Under the pieces are notes generated by a model that made no database searches, was not told where the DNA came from, and saw only the letters and a list, made by a program, of their open reading frames with translations. Shown here piece by piece: positions 11,527-21,900 of a stretch of 64,000 bases of DNA. The first letter of the stretch is position 1; the number at the start of each line of letters is the position of its first letter. The position numbers and the translations under genes were made by a program. Origin of the DNA: Galaxea fascicularis (Eukaryota > Cnidaria > Anthozoa > Scleractinia > Euphylliidae). Location of the stretch: the NCBI GenBank assembly GCA_948470475.1, contig OX419337.1:28823872-28887871 (forward strand), in the 5' to 3' direction.

Positions 11527-13363
11527 AATCCGTGCATCCACCCGGCCGTCTATTGTATGTAGCGGTAAACCGAAGACTATGTATTTTCTTCCTTTCCGTT
11601 TCTTCGTTATTTCTCACGATTCGTGTACTATCAATCCAACTAGCATTCAGTGTAAAACTTCCACGGATAAACATCAGAGGCAATCAGAAGCAACGATATA
11701 TTTTCACCAGTCTATCATGCCCTAATGGTTGATATGTCAACCTACATCATGAAGGATTATTTGAGGGGACAACACGCTGGTTACCCTCCTATTTACTCTG
11801 CGTAGTGGCTGTCAGTTAGGGCTGTCTACCACTTCAAAAGGAAGTGACGTCATCGCTGAAACGTTACTTGAGCTCTGAACTAAATCATGAACTCATGTTT
11901 AGCCTTTCCTCATTTCAAGTTCCAGCTCTTTATTCACACCTTTGCTCAATATTACAATTTAAATTGAAAATCGTTAAACTAATGGTAATAGGGTACTCGT
12001 GCAGTAAATTCTCAGCGGTTTTTCAGGGGAACACGCTAGAGATTGGATACCTGAAGTAATTTATTCCAATTGCGACTATAGTTACACCAGAGGGAAAAGT
12101 CAGAAATAAGACTAGAATTAGAGGTTCCAAGCTCTTTAAATTTTGTTTCTTTGAGATATCGATTTCTCTATTGTAAGCTTATCGTAAGCCTATGAGCCCT
12201 TTCCATTTTCTGCTTGATGTCAAAATGGCGCGAGTTTCGTAAAGCATGCTTTTTAAATTATCCAATAAACGTGCGTAAGATGGCACAGGAACCAATAGCA
12301 TTTAAGCTGGCCTTTTGCAGCGTAGTGTCTGGCGTAAGTGAATTTTTCGCGTCACTCTCGATTGGCTTGAAGATTTCTTCTTTCCGCTGAAAAAAACTTT
12401 GAGTGGATTCTTCTCTACATTTCAACTGTCAAGGTTTGCACCAAAGGTTATCATCCAAAAAAAACTGAAGATTGAGGGTCGTGAAACGTAGATATAAGCC
12501 TTTTAAGGTTGTCGTTGAAGACACCCAAGGTGAGGAAAGTTTTGAAGTTTTTTATGTTCGGATCAATATTGTGGCAGTGATGGCCACGTACCATCATGTG
12601 CAGTGTATTTTAACGACAATGAATACATCTTCATATTCTGTCCAAAAGACTCTGTAATTTTTTATCTGAAATGCATGTCTTAGTAAGTAATTGATCTTGT
12701 TAGTTTCATTTCTTTAACAGACCGCGTTTGTTTAGTCTCCGACTCTCGCGACAATTGACCGCTTACCTTTGGGAGTCTAACAGGACCTGAAAGATAATTT
12801 GGGAAAAGAAAAAAGGTAAGAATAAAAACAGAAGTCATATCAATTAAAGGCTGGCACCAATAACCTTTAAGAAAGATTGGAAAGTTAAAACCACAGTTTT
12901 AATTCGTGTAGTTTCCAGTTCCAAAGTCAGGTGTTTGAAAGATTTTGAAAGTGATTTCCCAATGGAGAGCAAAAGGTTTTATGTTTTACGACAAACAAAA
13001 GGACAGCCCGGCGGAATTGAACTGATTCTAATTAGATAACTGATGAGTGGAAGGAATCGATTTTAAAACTGAACAATCCTGCCCTGTTAAAGAAAAGTGA
13101 ACACGGCTAAATCAAGCAAATCTTGCGCCTTTGGAGTAGGTTTCCTGAGATCGCGAGGCGTGAAGCAATAGAAAGCTCTTAAGCAAAAAAGAATCAAATT
13201 TTCAAAGAAAGTTCTCCTCTCCCAACATCTGAAAAGCGTAGAAAACATTTATCAACGGAAAGAGTTATTTTTGGAACTTTTTATTAAAAACAAACTAAAG
13301 CGGAGTCATCAATGGCATTTTGAGATAAGATGCTTTTTCCTCTCTAAGTATAGACAAGTTTAA
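11527..13363. other. Intergenic stretch without recognisable gene
   Basis: Nothing here matches a known domain. Around 12210-12480 there is a locally less AT-rich patch with CAAAATGGCGCG and CCAATAA words that could be promoter sequence, but no coding exon could be tied to it. Confidence 0.3.
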
Positions 13364-13795
13364 GATTCTACGACGGCGACGGCAACGAAAACGTCATTTC
13401 AAAATACAACTCCTCGTTTGTGTAACTCTTTCGCTATTATTCCAATTTGTTTAACATGAAAAATGCTGGCGAGCTGTCCAGGGCCTATATTACTATGAAC
13501 GATGTTAAAACAAAGAAAGGGAAGGAAAAACTTGTCACCATAGGCTCACGTTCTCGAGAAAACCCGAAATTTGGTCATTTGACGTTGTTGTTTTGCAGAG
13601 GACGGCAAAGAAATGTACCAAAATGTTTTTTCTTTCTCTTTTTTTTTGCTTCAACGTCGTTCATAGTAATTTAGGCCCTGGGCAGCTCGCCAGCATTTTT
13701 CATGTTAAACAAATTGGAATAATGGCGAAAGTGTCACACAAACGAGAAGTTGTATTTTGAAATGACGTTTTCGTTGCCGCCGCCGTCGTAGAATC
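13364..13795. repeat. TTAA-flanked foldback element with long arms
   Basis: The outer arms are strongly inverted: GATTCTACGACGGCGACGG at the left and CCGCCGCCGTCGTAGAATC at the right. Pairing continues inward through ACGTCATTTCAAAATACAA, CCAATTTGTTTAACATGAAA and the GCCCTGGGCAGCTCGC region. TTAA lies at 13360-13363 and 13796-13799. The arms are about 150 bp or more. The short open frames inside have no domain and are not considered genes. Confidence 0.8.
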
Positions 13796-14049
13796 TTAAG
13801 CTCCCCAATAACAAAATCAGTCCTGCAAGACTAGGTAAACATAATTTAATGCTCTCCACGTTTAAATTAAAATAACTGACACAAAAACATCAACAATGCT
13901 GGCATCTCAATATGAATCTTCAAATGAAAAATGGTCTCTGTTTGAAGGTGGATGAACAAATTATCTCTCACTGTGTGAGCCATATATAATCTTCAGACTA
14001 GTGGCTGATCTGTTTCGATGTGGAATGATCACGGCAAAGAGGTAAAAAA

Positions 14050-14335
14050 AAAAAGCTGACGTTTCGAGTGTTAGCCCCTTGATTCGGTCTGACAAAGGGC
14101 TAAAGCTCGAAACGTCAGCATTTTCAATCCCTTTGTGGTGGCCAATTTACATTATCCGGCAACTCCGAGTTGATAAATCAAACTTTCGTGAACCACTCCT
14201 CACCGACGCTGCACCACAGTTTCTTATGTTTTTATATCAGATATGCTTTATTCATTTGCATTTGTTTTTATGGGGAGCCAAGCAACAGACCACCACACAT
14301 ATACTTTTTATCTCGAAGACCTTGGCTTAGCCAGG
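14050..14335 (+). mobile_element. Penelope-like element terminus with inverted hammerhead-like motif
   Basis: Two copies of a GGGCTAA..CTCGAAACGTCAGC block face each other at about 14055-14081 and 14092-14118. A non-coding tail containing GTGGCCAATTTACATTATCC follows. GGGCTAACGCTCGAAAC-type blocks are known from hammerhead-ribozyme motifs at Penelope-like retroelement ends. Here the core appears as CTGACAA rather than CTGANGA, so self-cleavage is doubtful. No reverse transcriptase is attached. Confidence 0.45.
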
Positions 14336-14828
14336 TTTTTTTTTTTTTTTTTTTTAAGCCTTAGCTCCTCTCTTGGTTTTAGCTAAACGACCGTTTTCAA
14401 TTCTTCAGTGCAATTGGACAGCGGGTCTCCAGCGGGAGTTTCCTGTGTTACTTCATGTAACGATGCTGAACTTTGAAAGTCTTGCGTTAAGCAGCACTCT
14501 GTTTGACTCGTTCTTCCTCGCGTTTATCGAAACGTTTTGAAAATGGAACCATTTGCAACTTATTTTGCGTGTAACAAGGCTCCTCAAACAACATTTCAGG
14601 CCGTGAGAAAGGATTTCATTACAAGGCCTTCGCGAACTCGAGTAATTAAACCTTGTTCTCCAATGCCTACATCACTGGAAACTTCACCAGCTAGCCTGGT
14701 GATCGGAAGAACGGTTCTTTGTGTGGGCAAAAGACAAGGCATTTAAAATTTACTGGACATGAGCTAGCTTAATTCTATTCCCTAGCGATATCCGCGGTTG
14801 TTACTGAGACTACTTTAGGTAAGTTTGG
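14336..14828. other. Unassigned stretch upstream of the cyclase gene
   Basis: A T run (14334-14357) is followed by sequence with one 69-codon open frame at 14537 that has no recognisable domain. It may include 5' leader or promoter of the guanylate cyclase gene, since that gene appears to have an upstream non-coding exon, but I cannot place one. Confidence 0.25.
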
Positions 14829-15030
14829 CAAGATTTCCGAGAGTAACTGCTGAATAAGTGGTGGGGTATTCAGCAGTTAAGCTGATTTCCGCACAGTCCC
14901 AGATATGCATTATAAGTACATTTTGTGACTCAAACTCTACTCGTTGTTTGGAATAGGGTTAGTAGATGACAGTGGTACATGTATAATTAAAGTATGGGGC
15001 TGTGCTGAAATCTTTCCCTCCTAGTTACAT
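14829..15030. repeat. Repeat family R2, copy 1 (GGCAAGATTTCCG ends)
   Basis: It starts TTTGGCAAGATTTCCG and ends near GCTGAAATCTTTCCC, in inverted relation. The internal block (AACTCTACTCGTTGTTTGGAATAGGGTTAGTA) corresponds to one at 37872-38016. It is a short non-autonomous element; this copy carries an extra internal palindrome (CTGCTGAATA..TATTCAGCAG) at about 14847-14877. Confidence 0.6.
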
Positions 15031-15117
15031 GAATCACTGCCCAAAAAGCAATGCAAAAAGCATTGTGTGATTGGCTACACTGAGATATGACAAGGTAATT
15101 GGGAATTATAAAAGTTG

Positions 15118-15420
15118 AAGTACACCTAACCTTTAAGTTTTTTTTTTCGCCAAAATAAATCTTTGCACCTGTTCAAAATGCATTGTGCCACTTACCTTTT
15201 CTTCTTACCAAATCTTGACTTTTTATAGGCTGTAAAAGTTGTGAAATCTAGAGATCATTTGTGACAGAACTGAGCTATTGAGGGGTGTGGATCTATTCCT
15301 GATTTCACATCACAAACTGATTTGCATGTATGTTTACAAAGATGGACCACGATGCAAATCATTTTTTGATGTCACATTAGGAAGAGACCCATCCCCCTCA
15401 CTGGCTTGGCCATTTGACAA
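15118..15420. repeat. Diverged relative of the MITE at 33944-34371
   Basis: Blocks TCGCCAAAATAAATCTTTGCACC, TTTTTATAGGCTGTAAAA, GATTTGCATGTATGTTTACAAAG and GATGCAAATC..TTTGATGTCACA occur in the same order as in the intact copy at 33944. The outer termini are eroded and no TTAA pair is evident. Confidence 0.55.
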
Positions 15421-15902
15421 GTGATAGTTTGGGCATTAAAAGTCCAAAACTGGAAAGAAAGGCTGAATATTTTTGGAATTACAGTATTAGAAATGATTTC
15501 AAGTGCAATTTGGAATAAATAAGCACAAGTAAATTTTCCCAAAGACCAATAAAATTGCATGAGCCCGTAGGGCTGATTACTTACTGCATTGCCCTAGATC
15601 TTCTGAAACTTGGAAAACCTTTGAAAATATCTGGTGATCTTCAGAGATATCTGGATCCTTTGGCTAGTAACTTCACTTTCCAATTCATAATTTTTTCTAC
15701 ATTCAGGACTTTTACAAGTTATTTGACATTGGAGTTCCCATATAAACACTGTTATTTGCGAAGCGTTTACCTACCTGTCAAGATGGCATAAGAAACCTTG
15801 ACAAGGTCTATTTTTTGGATTGTTGCGCTGTTTCCACTTGGTGTATTCCAAATTTAGTGAACATGCCATGATATTTACAATAATTGTGCAATTTTCTTCA
15901 CA
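15421..15902. other. 5' flank or 5' intron of the guanylate cyclase gene
   Basis: No coding exon is recognised. The stretch ends in a pyrimidine tract and CACAG at 15902, a good splice acceptor. The first coding exon is therefore probably preceded by a non-coding 5' exon somewhere upstream. Confidence 0.35.
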
Positions 15903-15928
15903 GTGGCATATGATCCAATGAAAAGAGG

Positions 15929-18900
15929 ATGAAGACAGCACTATTTCTTTGGAGTTTTATTTGTTTTGTTTATTTGTGTCATGGAAAAGACATAAAAATG
16001 GGAATCTTTGTACCCTTCACTGGTAATTGGCCAGGTGGTCCAAAGATGGCATCAGCAATCCTTATTGCTATGGATAAAGTGAACCAAGACCCCTACTGGC
16101 TTCAAGGGCACAATCTAACCTATTTGCTGAGGGATGGCAAATGTGAAGCTAAAAGCTCTCTTGAAATTTTGGTGGACTACTATACAGTAGAAAGCCCTAA
16201 GGTTGATGTCTACATTGGTCCTGGATGTTCAGTAGGATGTGTGCCTGGTGCCTATATAGCAGCCCATTGGAACATTCCCATGATATCTTGGGGGTGCACT
16301 GCCTCTGTGTTATCGGATAAGACCCTGTACCCGTACTTTGTGCGTACAGCTGGTACCTACTCTAGTTTGGGAGATGTTATGAAAGCCCTTTTGGCACAGT
16401 ACAGTTGGGATCGTTTAGGAATCATGGCTTCAACAGAAACTGTTTACTCAGAGATTGGTAGTTCAGTAAAGGTCTCACTGGAGAAAAATGGCACATTTTC
16501 TGTCCCATTTTTTGGCAGTTTTGACCCTGGTGCAACTGATGTGTACAAGCTAAAATCAATGTTGAGGTCCTTAGCAACTAAAGCAAGAGGTAATACTGTC
16601 TGCCAGTGTTAGTCATGACTCTTATTTCAGGATGGTAAGCCTGAGGCGGGTTTGTCCAGACAATTGTGTAGACTTTATATGTCTATTGTATCTTTATATA
16701 TCTATTGTCATGTGGCTGCAAGAGTTGGCAGCCATAGAAATGTCAATGAGTAGAGCTGTAACTTAAACAATAATTAACCTACAGATTGCAGACTGCAGAC
16801 TGGGTATGAGATTTGCGTCCAGTTAAGTTTCAGCTTATTTGCCACACAAAACTTTTCACCCGCAAGGAGCTCACAAAATTCCTCATGAGTAAGAGTTTGC
16901 TAACAAATTTGTTTTCTTGTTCAATTTGGGCCCAACAATACAGAATTCAGTGTTTTCAGCTGTCGCACAAAACATCTCTGCGATGGAGGGGAGCTCTTGA
17001 TGGCACGTAAAATGGTGTAACTGGCCGCAGCTGTTACGAAAGCAATCACTGCGCAAAATATCGAAAAGTAAGCTGAAATTCTACGCCAAAATCATTTCTT
17101 CTCGGAATTCCTACAGGTGAGAGTATTCAGAAATTATACAGCTTTCTTTGGAGAAAAATTTGGTTGTAAAGTGGCAAAGAAGTCAAGAGTGCAAAGCTGT
17201 TTTTCAGGTTGTGTTCAAAATGTTTCGTGAAAGAGTTGCCTCCCTTGTCAATTTTATATACATATGATGCATAGCTCATTAGCATAATGCTAATCCTCCG
17301 TAAGCAAAAAGATGGCGCCACGCAGTGCATTGTAGGTAAATGTACCAATTGAAGTAAAGTTAATTTGACACTCGTAAACAAACAAGATGGTGGTCAGCTG
17401 CGGAGTCGACGGAAGTGAGCTCTGATGCCCTTTAGTTGTGCCGTTGCAGGCTGCGGCCACAAAAGTTGGAAAAATAATACTCTGACGTATTATTCTTTCC
17501 CTAAAGAGGTAAAATTAAGGCGAAAATGGATAAGAGCTCTGAGTTTACGACGCCAGAATTACAAGTGGAAATCGAGCGACCGAGTATGTAGTGCCCATTT
17601 TCCTGGAGGACACAAATATGGAACAAATAATATACCCTCAATTTTTCCAAGAAGGGATTTAAAAAGTGGTAATATTGTGTGGCCGGTAGACATTTCAAGT
17701 TTGCTACGGGATAACTCATGTCCGACCGAGGAAGACAAAAATAAATCCACCTCAACAGCGAGCGTCGATAGCGTGAAAATTACCACCAAGACAGTTTTAG
17801 TAAACGCCGAGAATTTCCAAACGAAGAGTAAATCAGATAATGACAATGTGGTGGTGCAGCAGGGCTTGGATGTGAAAGAAAACCAAGACTGTACATGTAG
17901 GCATGAAATTAACAGACTATTGGAAAGGATTAAGTCACTTGAGGAGCAACGAAAGATTGAAAGATTTGGCATAAATAGGTTCATGCTTTCCGATTCTGAT
18001 ATCAGGTTTTACACCGGCTTGCCTGATTATAAAACATTTCTTGCCTTATACAATTTTCTGAAACCACGGTTGGGTTTTCAATTAAATTACAATAATGGGT
18101 ACACAAATGTCTCGAAACATCCATCATATGTGGTGTCCAGAGGAAGACCTCGTAATCTCCTCGACATTGATGAGTTGTTTTTAACGATGAATAGACTGAG
18201 GCTAGGCTTACTAGAGAAAGACCTTGCTGATCGATTTAACACAGATCAAACAGAAGTATCTAAGATTTTTTCATCCTGGGTTGACCGAATGCATGATTGC
18301 CTGGGACAGTTAAGTTTCCTAACAGACCGCGACACTATGAAGAGGTTTTTGCCCAGCTGTTTTAAGCCAGAGCATGAGGACGTGTACCTCATTATTGACT
18401 GCACTGAGCTCTTCATTGAGAAATCTTCACAAGTTATTCAGCAGAGTGCAACGTGGTCAGAGTATAAGGGCCATAATACTGGTAAAGCTCTAATTGGCTT
18501 GCCTCCAATTATGCTTCCAGCATTTGTTTCTGAGGTGTATCCTGGAAGCATATCAGATGAAGAGATTCTGTCTGTGAGTGGCATTTTGGCATTGGCCCAA
18601 AGAGGGGACAGATGGTTAGCTGACAAAGGATTTATTGTCCAACATATCCTGGATGATTATGGAGTAAGAGTTGACACACCAGTGAAACTTGAAGGAAAGA
18701 AGCAGTTTACTGAAGAAGAAGATGTGCATAACAGGAAGAACTCTCAGGTCAGAGTACATGTTGAGCGAGCCATCAGAAGGATCAAGGTTTTTAGAATTCT
18801 TAAAGGAAATATTCCTATTCGTTATGGACACCTTCTGTCAAAACTGTGGAAAGTATGTTGCTGGTTGACTGCATTCCTACCACCATTAATAAACGGCGAA

Positions 18901-21900
18901 GAAGAACATGAGGAGTAACATGTTTCACATGCATGAAGTACTTGCTGTACATTCAATTTTCTGCTCATAATAGCATTTGACATTAATGTTTTGCGTCTAA
19001 GTGACCATATTAGTTCTTGTGAATTAAATTCTAGCTTGCCTTCTGTAAGAACTGCATATTAATTAGGGTTCCAGTTAATTTTCAATGTAGGGTGTCAGTT
19101 AAGGAATTCTAAAGGGTCAATTCCCACTGTTCCCACAAAGTCAAATGTTATAATTAACAAATCGTGAGTCCCCAACAAATTTAGACAACTGTGATGACCC
19201 ATACCCATTTTTGATAAGAGTACAGAGCGCAAGCTGATAGAGGCATTGCTCGACGCATTGACATGAGCAGCGTTGTTTGGACTCTTACTGACAACAACAA
19301 GTTTAATAGTTAATCAGATTGCAAGTTTAGTAGCAATTGTGTTAAAAAATTCTATTATTTGTCAGGTCATGCAGCTGACCTTGTTGGGTTTTTGACCTGA
19401 GGTTTTTGTTGGGTTTTTGACCCCTCTCTTATCTGGAACCCTAAATTTATTATGCCCACAAAATTATTCTGATAAACAGGGTAACCCTAATGACAATTTG
19501 CTGCTAGTCTTTTTGTATCTTGTGATGCAAGCCATCATGTGAAAAACAGGGTCTATAATAGGCAGCATGATCAGAAAATTAAGCCCAAACAGAATTGAGA
19601 ATGCACTGACCACAATTTTGGGGCTATGATCATGGCAATTTATGTTAAGTTATGTTCTATCTGTACATACAAAGGTGATACATTTGTGACTAATATATCC
19701 TGAAAATTTAAGGAAACAGAAATGTTTCAAATACTGTGTTCAATGAAATTGTTCACAAGTGAAATGAGTAATTTAATCATAAACACACCAACCAGTGTTG
19801 TGCTCTGGAAATAAATATTTATTTAAATCTACTTATTTCTTGTTAACAAAGTTAACATATATTTAAGAGTAAGTGAAGCATTGGGCCAAAAATCAATAAT
19901 TTATACATTTCAAAATATATTTATATCAAACTATTTTTAAAAAGCTAATTTTCAAACAAAGTTTTTAGAAAACTTTGAAAATAAAGGGTGGTTTAACTTA
20001 AAGCTGTCTTTTAGATTTATGAAAACATAAAAGGAAGATCCACGGTTAACCATTAGATGACAGAAATGAAACTTCTAAGCATGATCGTGCAATTTCATTT
20101 GCCCACTGCCGTAAAGGTAGTAAATTTTCAAAACTGGGCACTTGATTGGACAGTCCTTGAAGCTTCTGGACCAACATATTATCTTGAGATATAATGTCTA
20201 TTTTACTCTTTCTTAGGATTGCATTGCAGCATAGTTTAAAAGCATTAATGAAATTATTGTTCTTTCTGATTAAAAAATACTTTGACTTCTTAGTCTCAGG
20301 AACATAGGATTGGAGAATACAAACATTGGCTTGTGCACATTCTTCCTGCAACTGTATTTGGGCAACATGAGCCCCAGTTACTGAAGATAGCGGTTCCAAA
20401 TTACCTTCACAACGGGTCTTAATTTCTAACAGACACAGTCCAGAAAGGCCAACTTGTATTCCAGTTTTAATGTCTACAAGTGTTTTGCATGTTTCTCCCA
20501 GAAATGTTCTGTCTGGGGAAGCTCCATAAAATTGGTCACTTTCCAAAATAAAAAGTCCACATTTTACCACAACAGCAGCACTCTCACTTGCAAAGCATTT
20601 TGAAGCTTCATCTTCAAATATGATACACCTGTGAAAGTTCCTGAAATTTTTTGAGGGTTCTGCTTTCTTATTTTCGATGCAGTCCCAAGTTTCTTGAAAC
20701 TCCCTCTTTCCTTGTAGACCAATCACAGCAGGTGCCTTTGATGATGTTATCTTTCCAATTCTCTTACTGAACCACTCAGAACTTCTTTGAGCAACTTCAG
20801 TAACATTTTCTTTATTTTGATTCACTTGAATTGAGTCAGAAATAGCAAAACAACTCTTATCTAGTGACAGACTTTCTTTCTCTTTGACAAAGTTAAGTTT
20901 TAAAATTTCAGATACAACTTTAGGGCACTTGGATGAAGCTAAGTCATCACATAGCTTGGTTACTCGTTCATTATCAACTGCTGGCTCTCCGTTCGGTCTT
21001 GATGTGTAACCACAACTCAACTCCACTGGCAATTTCCGTTTTCTTCCTCCACTTTTGTCTCGGTGCACCAGATGCTTTTCAAACATAATTTCTTGCAGTG
21101 GCATTCTTTTCATGAGCTCTTTCTCTGGATCTTGTGAGGCTCTCATGGATGGTATTCCCCACTGTTGACGGACCTGAGTGCAGCTGATTGACTTGGGAAG
21201 CTCAACACTACATGACATGGTGGCCTCTACCAGTTTGTACGCCAAAGCAGCAACATGCTTGCAAAATCCTCGTTTCCCAGCAGCACACGAGTGGTCTTTT
21301 GCAGCTAGAATTTTTCCAGACGTCTTATCGAAAATTATTGAACACGCATAAAGCCCTTCACCAGATGAAATACCTTTGGCTTGTTTCATAGCGGGACGTG
21401 TGTAGCCTTCAAGTACAAACATGTTGTTTTGGTTCGGCAAAATGTTGATTCGCATGGGTTTCCCGGACGTTTCGAACTTTTTTGTCTTGGAGAAGGCATA
21501 TCCTTCCGTTACATGCTTTTCATCGGAAGTCAGCTCAAAATACTCCTCGACAACCGAGTGGGTAACAGTCGGAATGCCTGCCAGCGAAGACGTCCAGCCG
21601 TCCTGGGGAATATCGCCATCTAGTATTTTCTCTAAGACTTGACGGTCTTTACCGAGTGTCTCTTTCCTCTTTTGCTCGTAGAATTTCCCGTCCGGATCCT
21701 TTAGAAATTTCTTATCCCAACCATTTTCAATATATAACTGGACTGTTGTAAGGCAGAAATAAAAACCAAAGTATCTAATTAAAAAATAAGAATTAAACTT
21801 ATCAGATCAATGGCAAAAACAGCACTCACGCGATCTTCGACTTACTTGTGTTTCAGCTCTTTTAAATTGAGCTGACTTAAGTTTTGGCAGCCTCGACACT

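Noticed and set aside
17501..17984. Minus-strand frames opposite the THAP transposase
   Set aside because: Antisense shadows of the transposase; no domain.
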